Positions 8,978 to 17,704 of a DNA stretch of 62,642 bases are shown here, piece after piece. Within the stretch, counting starts at the first letter, position 1; each line of letters starts with the position of its first letter. Under the pieces are notes generated by a model, which saw only the letters and a program-made list of their open reading frames with translations, was not told the origin of the DNA and made no database searches. This DNA comes from Symbiobacterium thermophilum (GTDB lineage: Bacteria; Bacillota; Sulfobacillia; UBA995). Location: assembly GCA_020725145.1 (NCBI GenBank), contig DYFO01000006.1, forward strand, positions 1-62,642, given 5' to 3'. The position numbers and the translations under genes are program-made.

Positions 8978-9820
8978 GTGGACATCTGGAAGGCGGTGGT
9001 TTTGGGGATCGTGCAGGGTCTGACCGAGTTCCTGCCGGTCTCCAGTTCCGGTCACCTGGTGCTGGGCCAGCACTTGCTGGGGTTCCGGCCGCCGGGGCTG
9101 GTGCTGGAGGTCGCCCTGCACCTCGGGACGCTGGTGGCGGTGGTGCTGGTTTTCGCCCGCGACCTCGGCCGGCTGCTGGTCGGGGGCGGGAGGGCAGCCC
9201 TCGCCCTGTTGCGGGGCAGGCGCGTGCGGCAGGTGATGGCCGAGGAACCCCTGGCGAGGTTGCTGGGGATGCTGGTCCTGGCCTCGGCGGTCACCGCCGG
9301 CGTGGCCCTGGTGGGCGAGCGGTGGTTCCGACAGGCCTTCGAGCATCCCATGGTGGCGGCGGTGATGCTGCTGGTCACCGGGGTGGTGTTGCGGGCGGCG
9401 GGCAGGGCGGGGGAGGGCAAGCGATCGCTCTCGGGGATCGGCGGGGCCGACGCGGCGGTGGTGGGATTGGCCCAGGCCGTCGCCATCATCCCCGGCATCT
9501 CCCGGTCCGGCAGCACCATAGCGGCCGGCCTGTTCAGGGGCATGGAGCGGGAGGCGGCCGCCCGCTTCTCCTTCCTGCTGTCGGTGCCGGCCATCCTGGG
9601 CGCCGGTCTGCTGGAACTGCGGGCCCTGGCGGAGCTGGGCGAGACGTGGCCAGCCCCGCCGGTGCTCTTGCCGGCGGTGGCCGCGGCGGCGGTCAGCGGG
9701 GTCCTGGCCATCTCCCTCTTGCTCGGCGTCGTGCGGCGGGGCCGCATAGGGCTTTTCGCCTACTACTGCTGGCTCGTGGGGGGCGCCGCCGTGCTCTGGC
9801 TGTGCCTGCCCGGGCACTGA
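8978..9820 (+). CDS. uppP: Undecaprenyl-diphosphate phosphatase (BacA family)
   Basis: This integral membrane enzyme dephosphorylates undecaprenyl pyrophosphate to recycle the lipid carrier for cell-wall synthesis; family members also confer bacitracin tolerance. The signature QGLTEFLPVSSSGHL is near the N-terminus and the second motif PGISRSGSTIAAGL is in the middle. Length (280 residues) and the multiple hydrophobic segments match the family. GTG 8978 follows GAGGGTAA; the frame is open upstream to 8909. It is inserted between ylzJ and spoIIIE, which are adjacent in Bacillus. Confidence 0.95.
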   Translation: MDIWKAVVLGIVQGLTEFLPVSSSGHLVLGQHLLGFRPPGLVLEVALHLGTLVAVVLVFARDLGRLLVGGGRAALALLRGRRVRQVMAEEPLARLLGMLVLASAVTAGVALVGERWFRQAFEHPMVAAVMLLVTGVVLRAAGRAGEGKRSLSGIGGADAAVVGLAQAVAIIPGISRSGSTIAAGLFRGMEREAAARFSFLLSVPAILGAGLLELRALAELGETWPAPPVLLPAVAAAAVSGVLAISLLLGVVRRGRIGLFAYYCWLVGGAAVLWLCLPGH

Positions 9821-9877
9821 GAGGGCAGAGGAGTCGACCGCGGGGCGTAGAAGTAGGGCCCTGAAGGGGGTCGGGAA

Positions 9878-12007
9878 ATGGCCAGGCGCGTCCGGCGGCC
9901 GCCGGACGAGCTCGGGGCGGACCTGGCCGGCATCGGACTGGTGGCGGCGGGGGTGCTCGGCCTGTTCTGGCTGATCTTCCCCGGGGCCGGGGTGGTGGGC
10001 CAGGCGGTGGCCCAGGCCTTGGGCTGGATCGCCGGCGACGGTGCCGCTTTGCTCCCGGCCGGGCTGGTCGCCCTGGGAGTGACCACCCTGGTGACCAGGC
10101 AGAACCTGCTGCGGTCGCGACGGGTCTGGGGTGTCGCCCTCCTCGTGCTGAGCTTCCTGGCGCTTTTGCATCTTCCCCACCGGCCGGAGTTCGCCTTCCG
10201 GCGTGCGGCGGCAGGGATGGGCGGGGGCATGGTGGGCGCCGTGGTCTCCTGGCTTCTGCTACGGGCCTTCGGCGAGGCAGGCAGGGCGGTGGTGCTCGGG
10301 GCGCTGGGCCTGGCCGGACTGGTGTTGGCGGCTCAGGCGCCGGTACTCAAGCTGCTGCGAGGCGGCATGCGTCTCGGGGTAAAGGGGGCGCGGCGGGCGA
10401 TCTCCGGGCTCCGCAACTTCTTCTTCGAGGTCGTGGTGGACGAGGAGCCCGTGGCGCCACCGGACCGCGAGCTGGTGACCGTGGAGATGTCGCGGCGAAG
10501 AGCCGAGACGGTGCCCCAGGCCGCCGCCACCGCGGCGATTGACGCACCCGGCGTTGAGCCTTGCCCCTACCAGTTACCTCCGCTCACGTTGCTGGCAAGA
10601 GGTTCTTCGCGTCCGGCCACGCGGCAACGTCCGGACGTGGAGGAGAAGCGGCGGCTGATCGAGGAAACCCTGGCCAGTTTCGGCGTGAGGGCGAAGGTGC
10701 TCGAGGTGCAGCAGGGGCCGGTGATCACCCGGTTCGAGGTGCAGCCGGCTCCGGGGGTGAAGGTCTCGCGCATCGTCGGCCTGGCCGACGACCTGGCCTT
10801 GTCGCTTTCCGCCCAGGACGTCCGCATCGCTCCCATACCGGGCAAGGGGGTCATCGGCGTCGAGGTCCCGAACAGCGAGGTCTCCCCGGTGCACCTCAGG
10901 GACGTGCTGGAGAGCGCCGAGTTTCGCAACTCGACGCCCGGGTTGACGGTGGCCCTGGGTAAGGACATCGCCGGCCGGCCGCTGGTGGCCAACCTGGAGA
11001 AACTTCTGCACCTGCTGGTGGCCGGGGCCACGGGTTCGGGCAAGAGCGTGTGCCTCAACGCCATCATCTCCAGCCTGCTCTTGACCTTCCGGCCCGATCA
11101 GGTCAAGTTCCTGATGATCGATCCCAAAATGGTGGAGCTCAGCGTCTACGACGGCATCCCCCACCTGCTGGCGCCGGTGATCACCGATCCGAGGCAGTCG
11201 GCGGGGGCGCTTCGCTGGGTGGTTCGCGAGATGGAGAATCGCTACGAGCTTTTCGCGGCGGCGGGAGTGCGCGACATCGGCCGGTACAACGCGCTGTGGC
11301 CTCCGGGGGAGGCCCGGGGGTCGACGTTGCCTCACATCGTGGTGATCATCGATGAACTCGCCGACCTCATGAAGATCGCCCCGGCCGAGGTGGAGGACGC
11401 CATCTGGCGTCTGGCCCAGATGGCGCGGGCCGCCGGCATCCACCTGGTGGTCGCCACCCAGCGGCCCTCGGTCGACGTGGTCACGGGGGTGATCAAGGCC
11501 AACATCCCCTCGCGCATAGCCTTTGCGGTGTCGTCGCAGGTGGACTCGCGCACCATCCTGGACATGCCGGGGGCCGAGCGCCTGCTGGGGCAAGGAGACA
11601 TGCTGTACCTGCCGGTAGGGGCGACGAAGGCGGTGCGGGGGCAGGGGGCCTTCATCTCCGATCGCGAGGTCGAGGAGATCGTCGCCTTCGCACGCGGCCA
11701 GGCCGGTCCCCAGTACCGCGAGGGAGTTCTCTCCGAGGCGGTGACGGAAGAGGCCGGCGCGGCCGGGGAAGAGGACGAGCTATTCCCGGAGGCGGTGCGG
11801 GTGGTGATGGAAACCCGCCAGGCTTCCATCTCCATGGTACAGCGTAAGCTGCGGGTGGGCTACACCAGGGCGGCGCGGCTGATCGACACCATGGAGGAAA
11901 AGGGCATCGTGGGCCCCCCGGAAGGGGCCCGCCCGCGCGAGATCCTCATGACCTGGGAGCAGTTCCGGCGCGATTTTCCCGATCGGCGGCCCAAGCCGCC
12001 CCGATGA
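9878..12007 (+). CDS. spoIIIE: SpoIIIE/FtsK DNA translocase
   Basis: This membrane-anchored ATP-driven motor pumps chromosomal DNA through a division or sporulation septum. About four N-terminal membrane helices (to ~residue 160) precede a short linker. The motor domain has Walker A GATGSGKS with Lys389, Walker B VVIIDELADLM and the conserved ATQRPSVDVVTG segment. A C-terminal winged-helix gamma domain (SMVQRKLRVGYTRAARLID) would read polar DNA sequences. At 709 residues it is close to B. subtilis SpoIIIE. The start follows AAGGGGG. The tepA/ylzJ context favours SpoIIIE over a second FtsK. Confidence 0.95.
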   Translation: MARRVRRPPDELGADLAGIGLVAAGVLGLFWLIFPGAGVVGQAVAQALGWIAGDGAALLPAGLVALGVTTLVTRQNLLRSRRVWGVALLVLSFLALLHLPHRPEFAFRRAAAGMGGGMVGAVVSWLLLRAFGEAGRAVVLGALGLAGLVLAAQAPVLKLLRGGMRLGVKGARRAISGLRNFFFEVVVDEEPVAPPDRELVTVEMSRRRAETVPQAAATAAIDAPGVEPCPYQLPPLTLLARGSSRPATRQRPDVEEKRRLIEETLASFGVRAKVLEVQQGPVITRFEVQPAPGVKVSRIVGLADDLALSLSAQDVRIAPIPGKGVIGVEVPNSEVSPVHLRDVLESAEFRNSTPGLTVALGKDIAGRPLVANLEKLLHLLVAGATGSGKSVCLNAIISSLLLTFRPDQVKFLMIDPKMVELSVYDGIPHLLAPVITDPRQSAGALRWVVREMENRYELFAAAGVRDIGRYNALWPPGEARGSTLPHIVVIIDELADLMKIAPAEVEDAIWRLAQMARAAGIHLVVATQRPSVDVVTGVIKANIPSRIAFAVSSQVDSRTILDMPGAERLLGQGDMLYLPVGATKAVRGQGAFISDREVEEIVAFARGQAGPQYREGVLSEAVTEEAGAAGEEDELFPEAVRVVMETRQASISMVQRKLRVGYTRAARLIDTMEEKGIVGPPEGARPREILMTWEQFRRDFPDRRPKPPR

Positions 12008-12017
12008 AAGGCCTCGG

Positions 12018-13835
12018 CTACCCCTCGGGATCGGCGGCCCGCGGCAGCGTGAACCACAGGGTACTGCCCTCTCCCTCACGACTGGCCACGCCTACCTTGC
12101 CGCCATGGGCCTCCACGATGCGTTTGACGATGGCCAGGCCGAGTCCCGTGCCGGCCTGGCCGCGGGTTCTGGCCTTGTCCACCTTGTAAAACCGCTCCCA
12201 GATGCGGTCGAGGTCGGCCTGGGGGATGCCGCTGCCGGTGTCGCTAACCCCTACCTCCAGCACGTCCTGGCGCGAGCGGATGAACACGGTAACCCGGCCG
12301 CCGACCGGGGTGTGGCGCAAGGCGTTGTCCAGCAGGTTTCGCAGCACCTGCTGGATGCGGTCGGGGTCGGCGATGGCGGTGGCGCCGGGTTCGGTTCGGG
12401 CCTCAAGGTGTATCCCCCTCTCCGCGGCCGCGGGACCGAAGACGGCTGCCACCTTGTGGACCAGCTCCACGAGGTCCACGTGGGCAAGTTCCAGGTGCCC
12501 GGCCCCTTCCTCCAGGCGGGCCAGGTCAAGGAGGTCGCGCACCAGCCGGCGCAGGCGCTCGGTCTCCTCCACCAGCACCTTGCCGTGCTGTTCGGCCGGG
12601 CTGCCTTGCAGTCCGGCTTCACGGAGCTCGTCCAGCAGGGCCTCGCCGAAACCCTGGAGGTAGGTGAGGGGGGTGCCCAGCTCGTGTGAGACGTTGGCTA
12701 AAAACTCCCGGCGCAGTTCCTCCTGACGGCGGGCGAAAGTGACGTCGCGCAGCACCCCCACGGCGCCTGTGACGCGGTCGGGACGCTCGCGAACCGGGGC
12801 GACCTGCACGAAGTAGTACCGCTCCCCCAGCCTGACCTCCTCGGGCCCGGCAGGCTCGCCGGACAGAGCCTGGCGGTACAGGCAAGCTACCGGGGGCGGG
12901 AGATGGTCCAGCGAGGCGGGGAGGGTTCCCAGAGCCTGCTCGACACGCTGGTTGGCGTTGATCACGGTGCCGTTGGCGTCCACCGTCAGCACCGCCTCCG
13001 AGAGGCTGGCCAGGATGCCGGCCAGCTGGTCGCGCTGGGCGGCGAGCTCCCCCATGCGCGCCGACAGCTGGTCGGCGAGGAGGTTCAGCGTGCTGGCCAG
13101 GGTGCCGATCTCGTCGGGGGCCGCCGGCGGCAGGCGTTGGGCGAAATCTCCGCGGGCCATGGCCCGCGCCACTTCCTCCATCTCCACCAGCGGACGGGCG
13201 AAGTGACGGCTGAGCCCGAGCGCGAGCATGCTCGCCAGCAGCACGGAAGCGCCGGCGGAGTAGGCCACCAGCCTCCGGGCCGCGGCCACCGCCTCGCGGA
13301 TGGGCGCCAGGGGCGTGTAAAGCAGCACTGCCCCGATGACGCGGCCTTCCTTTATCACCGGAACTCCAACGTACAGAAGGTGGGCGTCGAACTCGGGGTG
13401 GTAGGTCCAGCGGCGCACGTTGTTGCCGGCGAGTACCTCCTGCACCTCCTGGGCGGGGAATACCAGGCCCATGCGAGCCGTCAGAACGCCGCGGCGAAGA
13501 TGGGCTCCCCAGCCCAGGGTGGTGGGTGCGGCGACGGGGAAGCTGCCGACCCGCAACACTCCTTCGTCGTCGATCACCATCACGAAGGCGTTGAGCAGTC
13601 CCGCCGCGGCGTTCAGCGCTTCCTGCAGGGCCACCGACGGCCGTACATCCAGGCCGGTGGCCGCGACCAGCGCCGCGACCTGACGTGCGTTGGACTGGAG
13701 GGTCTCGGCCCGCTGCTCGAGGTAGTACCTTTCGAGCAGGGTGGAAAGCAGGCCCCCCAGCATCAGCAGGACCAGCAGCACCAGGCCGACCATGCCGGCC
13801 CACAGCTTCACGCCGATCCCCGAAAGCCGCAACAA
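12018..13835 (-). CDS. Membrane sensor histidine kinase (OmpR-type partner)
   Basis: This 605-residue kinase has a membrane helix at the N-terminus (VKLWAGMVGLVLLVLLMLGG), an extracytoplasmic sensing region, a second helix, a HAMP domain, a PAS-like region (VDANGTVINANQRVEQ), the phospho-acceptor box FLANVSHELGTPLT and N/G boxes (NLLDNALRHT, GTGLGLAIVKRI). The Gly in HELGTP replaces the usual Arg. TTG 13835 was chosen because GAGGTGG precedes it and it lies directly after the regulator stop. It is co-transcribed with the response regulator. The architecture resembles WalK/PhoR/ResE; the signal is unknown. Confidence 0.9.
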   Translation of the reverse strand: MLRLSGIGVKLWAGMVGLVLLVLLMLGGLLSTLLERYYLEQRAETLQSNARQVAALVAATGLDVRPSVALQEALNAAAGLLNAFVMVIDDEGVLRVGSFPVAAPTTLGWGAHLRRGVLTARMGLVFPAQEVQEVLAGNNVRRWTYHPEFDAHLLYVGVPVIKEGRVIGAVLLYTPLAPIREAVAAARRLVAYSAGASVLLASMLALGLSRHFARPLVEMEEVARAMARGDFAQRLPPAAPDEIGTLASTLNLLADQLSARMGELAAQRDQLAGILASLSEAVLTVDANGTVINANQRVEQALGTLPASLDHLPPPVACLYRQALSGEPAGPEEVRLGERYYFVQVAPVRERPDRVTGAVGVLRDVTFARRQEELRREFLANVSHELGTPLTYLQGFGEALLDELREAGLQGSPAEQHGKVLVEETERLRRLVRDLLDLARLEEGAGHLELAHVDLVELVHKVAAVFGPAAAERGIHLEARTEPGATAIADPDRIQQVLRNLLDNALRHTPVGGRVTVFIRSRQDVLEVGVSDTGSGIPQADLDRIWERFYKVDKARTRGQAGTGLGLAIVKRIVEAHGGKVGVASREGEGSTLWFTLPRAADPEG

Positions 13836-13837
13836 CG

Positions 13838-14548
13838 CTAGACCACCTCGAACTTGTAGCCGACGCCCCAGACGGTGTGGATGTAAGCGGCCGCCTTGCC
13901 GCCGGACAGCTTGAGCCTGAGGTTTTTCACGTGGCTGTCTACCGTTCGCGATTCGCCGAAGTAGCTCCAGCCCCAGACCTTCTGGAGAAGCTGCTCCCGG
14001 GTGAAGACACGCCGGGGATTGGAGGCCAGGCACCAGAGGAGATCGAACTCCTTGGGCGTAAGGCCGACCTCGCGTCCCCCGGTGTTCACGGTGCGGGCGG
14101 CACGGTCGATCACGAGGTCGGGGAAGACCAGGCGTTCGGCCTCACCCCGTGATGGGCGGGCGCCGGGAGCGCGCCGCAACACCGCGCGCACGCGGGCGAT
14201 CAGCTCGCGGGGACTGAAAGGCTTGACCACGTAATCGTCGGCGCCCAGTTCCAGACCCAGCACGCGGTCGTACTCCTCGCCGCGGGCGGTAAGCATGATC
14301 ACGGGGACGTCCGAGTGCTCCCGGATGGCACGGCAGGTGGCCCAACCGTCCATCACCGGCATCATCAGGTCGAGGAGTACCAGCTGGCAGGGAGTCTGCT
14401 CAAGTGCGGCCACCGCCGCCCGGCCATCCGGCGCCTCCTCGACATGGTAGCCTTCGCGTTCGAGGTACATGCGCAGCATGGTCCGCATGCGCGGTTCGTC
14501 GTCGACCACCAGGATACGGGTGGCCTCGGCGCGGCCGCTTTCCTCCAC
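13838..14548 (-). CDS. OmpR/PhoB-family response regulator
   Basis: The receiver domain has the acidic pair in ILVVDDEPR, phospho-acceptor Asp60 in LVLLDLMMP, Thr in MLTARG and Lys in VVKPFSP. The winged-helix output domain ends with RTVDSHVKNLRLKL and HTVWGVGYKFEVV. The predicted start is GTG 14548, since the ATG right behind AAGGAGGT is out of frame; spacing to GTG is rather long (about 13 nt). It lies upstream of its kinase with a 2-bp gap and probably controls envelope genes, as WalR/PhoP relatives do. Confidence 0.92.
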   Translation of the reverse strand: MEESGRAEATRILVVDDEPRMRTMLRMYLEREGYHVEEAPDGRAAVAALEQTPCQLVLLDLMMPVMDGWATCRAIREHSDVPVIMLTARGEEYDRVLGLELGADDYVVKPFSPRELIARVRAVLRRAPGARPSRGEAERLVFPDLVIDRAARTVNTGGREVGLTPKEFDLLWCLASNPRRVFTREQLLQKVWGWSYFGESRTVDSHVKNLRLKLSGGKAAAYIHTVWGVGYKFEVV

Positions 14549-14623
14549 GTCCAGCTTCCATACCTCCTTGCCCGACCTGTCCCCATTGTAGCATACTGCC
14601 GTGACGACTTCGCTGGCAGCAAG

Positions 14624-14653
14624 GGGCAGAGACCCCGCTGAGGGTCTCTGCCC
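14624..14653 (-). terminator. Terminator hairpin after the DUF2680 gene
   Basis: A perfect 12-bp stem (14624-14635 with 14642-14653) and a 6-nt loop lies 26 bp after the minus-strand DUF2680 gene and upstream of the response regulator. Only a weak T-rich stretch follows on the minus strand. Confidence 0.7.
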
Positions 14654-14678
14654 GTTGAGGAGGTGCGCAGTTGCCTGC

Positions 14679-15146
14679 TCAGTCAGATGAGCCCTGGCAG
14701 TTGGGGCAGTTCTCGCACGGCATGCGCATGCGCATACGCGGGCCACCCATCATCGCCTTGCCCCTCCAGCCGCCCATGAGCTCGCCACGGTTCTGGAACC
14801 GCTCGAGCATCTGGGCGGCCTGCTCCTCGCTGATCACGCCGGCCTCGACCTTCTCCTGGAGCATCTGCCGGAAGTGCTCGAGCCGGGCCTCGGGATCCAT
14901 CGCGCACAGCTCACCGCGGCGCTCGGCTGTCCTCTCCAACCGTTCGAGCATACGATTGCCCTGCTCCTCGTCGATGAGGCCGGCGGCCACCTTCTCACGG
15001 ACCATCTGCCGCCGGAGTTCAAGGATCTGGTTGCGCAACTGGGCCAGCCGCGCCTGCACGTCGGTGGTCTCCTGGGCGTAGACGGCCGCCATCGGCACCG
15101 CCACTACCAGCGCCACGAGCAGAAGGATCATCGCTCGCCTCGTCAC
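14679..15146 (-). CDS. Secreted DUF2680-type (YckD-like) protein with Cys-rich tail
   Basis: The 155-residue product has a clear signal peptide (MTRRAMILLLVALVVAVPMA, with AVYA-Q at the likely cleavage site). Two similar helical repeats follow: KVAAGLIDEEQGNRMLERL and KVEAGVISEEQAAQMLERF, the KxxxGxIxxEQAxxMLxxx signature of DUF2680. The tail is rich in Met and Arg and ends CENCPNCQGSSD, a CxxCPxC motif that could bind a metal or form disulphides. The function of the family is not established. Confidence 0.8.
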   Translation of the reverse strand: MTRRAMILLLVALVVAVPMAAVYAQETTDVQARLAQLRNQILELRRQMVREKVAAGLIDEEQGNRMLERLERTAERRGELCAMDPEARLEHFRQMLQEKVEAGVISEEQAAQMLERFQNRGELMGGWRGKAMMGGPRMRMRMPCENCPNCQGSSD

Positions 15147-15247
15147 CCTGTCTCACCTCCCTCCCTCTTGCCTCGGTCATAGCGTAGCGCGCGAGGGTGG
15201 AGCAACCGTGGCCAAAAAGTGAAGAAGTCGTGAAAGCCCGATAACGA

Positions 15248-16150
15248 TCAGGGCAGCGGACGTCCGAGCGCCATCCCCAACGCGGCCAGGAGCGGCGTGA
15301 AAAGCACGATCAGCACATTGTGAAGCAGCAGGGGCAAGAGCGCTTCCCGATCCTCGGTCCGCGCCGGCAACCGTAGCGCCACGTGAACGGCCAGGGGTGA
15401 GGTCAGGAGCGCGAGGCAGGCATTCGCCGGCATCACGCCCAGCAGCACGGCCGCCACCACGGCGAGGTATGCCCCCGCCAGCAGCAGCGCGTACAACCCC
15501 GTCGCCCGGCGTCGACCCCACAGCATGAGGTAGTTGCGCCTCCCGGTGGCGGCGTCCGCTTCCAGATCGGGATACTGGTTGAGCAGGAGCAATGCACTGG
15601 CCAAGAACCCGCACATCACGGCGGCGGTCGTGGCGGCGGCCGACCAGCAACCGGTCTGGATGCGATGGACCCCCGCCACCATCAGGGGACCGAACCCAAG
15701 TCCCGGCGCGGCCAGCCCGGCGAGCGGATGCCGGGTCAGAAGCGGTGTGTACAGCAACACCAGGGAGATGCCGATCGCCCCCAATGCCAAGACCTCCCAG
15801 CCGTGGTGGTACGCGAGGTATAGCCCGAGCCCGGTAGTTGAGGCCAGACAGCCCAGGCCCAGGCCGAGGACCAGGCCGGGGGACGTCAGGCCGGAGACCA
15901 GCACGCCGCTGCCGCCGCTGAAGGGCGTGCGACGCGTACGGTGGTCCACGCCCTTGACGAAATCGTGGTACTCGTTCAAAGCGTTCACCGCCGCGTGCGC
16001 CCACAGCGCGGCGCCCAGCGAGAGCAGGGCCTGTGGGAGGTGGAGCGTTCCCCGTTCCAGCCAGGCCACCGCCAGGCCGAGGGTGACCGAGACCCCGGTT
16101 AGCGGCAGGAAACCGGGACGCAAAGCGCGCCAGCAGGCGGCGGACTTCAC
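15248..16150 (-). CDS. UbiA-family prenyltransferase
   Basis: This 300-residue membrane protein would attach a polyprenyl chain to an aromatic or other acceptor. It has eight or nine hydrophobic segments and the two Asp-rich motifs of UbiA enzymes: NEYHDFVKGVD in the first half (variant of NDxxDxxxD) and NQYPDLEADAATGRRN in the second. The variant NEYHDF is closer to MenA-like proteins than to UbiA proper. GTG 16150 follows GGGAGGAAGAG. No other quinone or haem genes are nearby, so the acceptor cannot be named. It diverges from the NarL-type kinase gene. Confidence 0.85.
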   Translation of the reverse strand: MKSAACWRALRPGFLPLTGVSVTLGLAVAWLERGTLHLPQALLSLGAALWAHAAVNALNEYHDFVKGVDHRTRRTPFSGGSGVLVSGLTSPGLVLGLGLGCLASTTGLGLYLAYHHGWEVLALGAIGISLVLLYTPLLTRHPLAGLAAPGLGFGPLMVAGVHRIQTGCWSAAATTAAVMCGFLASALLLLNQYPDLEADAATGRRNYLMLWGRRRATGLYALLLAGAYLAVVAAVLLGVMPANACLALLTSPLAVHVALRLPARTEDREALLPLLLHNVLIVLFTPLLAALGMALGRPLP

Positions 16151-16196
16151 GGCATCTCTTCCTCCCTGACCGTAGCATTCCCCGGCCGCGGCCTCG

Positions 16197-16207
16197 ACAT
16201 ATTATGT
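16197..16207. promoter_or_regulatory. Palindrome ACATATTATGT upstream of the NarL-type kinase
   Basis: ACATA and TATGT flank a single central T, making a perfect palindrome 40 bp before the kinase start and 47 bp from the divergent ubiA start. A near-identical copy (GCATATTATGT) lies at 16978-16988 before the partner regulator. The AT-rich element stands out from GC-rich surroundings and could be an operator or part of a promoter. Confidence 0.5.
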
Positions 16208-16246
16208 AACGAACGCCTTCGGCCGGGTCGGAAGAGGGACGGGAAG

Positions 16247-16942
16247 TTGACGGGTTGCGAGGAGCACAGGGTGCTGCAGGCAAGGGAGGAAGAACGCCGC
16301 CGGTTGGCCCGTGACCTGCATGACGGGTTGCTGCAGACGCTGGTCAATCTGTCGCTGGCGGTCGACCGCTGCGCGCGCCTGGCCACGGACGGCGCACCGG
16401 CTCTTGTCGGGGAACTGGCGCGGCTCAGGGAGGGCGTACAAGCCGCGCTGGAAGAGGGAAGGTCCATGCTGGTCGACCTGCGTCCGGTGCTGCCGGGGGA
16501 CGTGGGGCTCGTCGAGGCCATGCGGGTCCACCTCGAGGTCCTGGGCGAGCGTCACCGGCTGCGGGTCGGCTTCGTCGTCTCCGGCCGTGTCCGGCCGCTT
16601 GGGCCGCCGGAGGAAGTGGCGGTGTTCCGGATCTTCCAGGAGGCCCTCAACAACGTGGTCAGGCACGCGGGGGCGAGGTCGGTGGAGGTGGCCCTCGCCT
16701 ACCGCGCGCACCACGTTCGCCTGCAGGTGCGCGACGACGGTCATGGACTTGCGTGTCCGCTCCCGCCCGAACGCTTGCTCAAAGAAAGGAAGTACGGGGT
16801 GTTGGGGATGCGGGAGCAGGCGGCGGCGCTGGGAGGCGAGCTCAGCATCCAGTCCCGTCCCGGTGGCGGGACGCTGGTCGACCTCGTGCTGCCCGTCGGG
16901 AGGTTCGCATGGCGAGCCCGCCCGCGCGGCGATGAAGGCTGA
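16247..16942 (+). CDS. Soluble NarL-type (HisKA_3) sensor kinase
   Basis: This 231-residue kinase lacks membrane segments and an input domain, leaving the dimerisation/histidine region and ATPase domain. The phospho-acceptor is in RRLARDLHDGLLQTL. The N box is FQEALNNVVRHA, the D/G boxes are VRDDGHGL and YGVLGMREQAAALGG. This minimal architecture suggests an unseen sensing partner or cytosolic signal, as in DegS-like kinases. TTG 16247 follows GGGACGGGAAG. It pairs with the LuxR-type regulator 97 bp downstream. Confidence 0.88.
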   Translation: MTGCEEHRVLQAREEERRRLARDLHDGLLQTLVNLSLAVDRCARLATDGAPALVGELARLREGVQAALEEGRSMLVDLRPVLPGDVGLVEAMRVHLEVLGERHRLRVGFVVSGRVRPLGPPEEVAVFRIFQEALNNVVRHAGARSVEVALAYRAHHVRLQVRDDGHGLACPLPPERLLKERKYGVLGMREQAAALGGELSIQSRPGGGTLVDLVLPVGRFAWRARPRGDEG

Positions 16943-16977
16943 GTACGTCCCGCGGACTCGCTCTGCCATCGGGATCG

Positions 16978-16988
16978 GCATATTATGT
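16978..16988. promoter_or_regulatory. Second copy of the CATATTATGT element
   Basis: GCATATTATGT lies 51 bp before the LuxR-type regulator start, matching 10 of 11 bases of the palindrome at 16197-16207. Its presence suggests the regulator can be transcribed separately from the kinase and may be under the same control. Confidence 0.45.
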
Positions 16989-17039
16989 AGACGGTACCGC
17001 AGCGCGGCCGGGAGGGGCCGGACGGCGGGGGGTAAGGAG

Positions 17040-17702
17040 GTGGCGGCACTGTCCCGGCGACAGGTGCGCATCCTGCTGGCCGACGATCATCGCCTGGTCC
17101 GCCAGGGTCTTGGGTACCTTCTGGGCCTGGAGCCGGATTTCACGGTGGTGGGAGAGGCGGCCGACGGCGACGAGACGCTTGCCCGGACTCGCGAGCTCGA
17201 GCCGGACCTGGTGCTGCTGGACATCAGCATGCGGGGAATGCCCGCTCCCGAGGTGGTGCGCGCCATCCGTCAGACCTGTCCCGCAGTCAAGGTGGTGGTG
17301 CTCACCATGCACGCCGAGAAGGAACTGGTGGTGGAGATGCTGAAGGCGGGCGCGGTGGGCTACGTGCTGAAGGACGTGGAGGCGGCCGAGCTGGCGCATG
17401 CCATCCGCTCGGCCTGGTCGGGGCAGGCCACATTGCCGCAGCGCGCCGTCTACCGTATCGCCACGGAAGTGGGGAGAACGGACGAAACCCCTGCCTGGCG
17501 TCGGCTGACGCCCCGCGAACGCGAAGTGCTCGGGCTGGTGGCCGAAGGGCTGCGCAACCGCGAGATCGGCGCCAGACTGTACATCAGCGAGAAGACGGTG
17601 CGGAACCACCTCAGCAGTGTCTTCCGCAAGCTCGGGGTGAAAGATCGTACCCAGGCAGCGATCCTGACCCTGCGCAGGGGCACGGGGTCTGCCGGTCGGT
17701 GA
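17040..17702 (+). CDS. NarL/LuxR-family response regulator
   Basis: The receiver domain has ILLADDHRLVRQG, phospho-acceptor Asp61 in LVLLDISM, and LTMHAEKE/GYVLKD near the end of the domain. The C-terminal LuxR helix-turn-helix is LTPREREVLGLVAEGLRNRE followed by IGARLYISEKTVRNHLSSVF. The start is uncertain: GTG 17040 overlaps the AAGGAGG, and CTG 17049 would be better spaced. It is the cognate partner of the upstream HisKA_3 kinase. Its targets are unknown. Confidence 0.9.
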   Translation: MAALSRRQVRILLADDHRLVRQGLGYLLGLEPDFTVVGEAADGDETLARTRELEPDLVLLDISMRGMPAPEVVRAIRQTCPAVKVVVLTMHAEKELVVEMLKAGAVGYVLKDVEAAELAHAIRSAWSGQATLPQRAVYRIATEVGRTDETPAWRRLTPREREVLGLVAEGLRNREIGARLYISEKTVRNHLSSVFRKLGVKDRTQAAILTLRRGTGSAGR

Positions 17703-17704
17703 CG

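Noticed and set aside
8817-10180. Long minus-strand frame antisense to uppP and spoIIIE (455 residues).
   Set aside because: It is His/Gln/Pro-rich without domains and lies opposite two clear genes; a codon-usage shadow.
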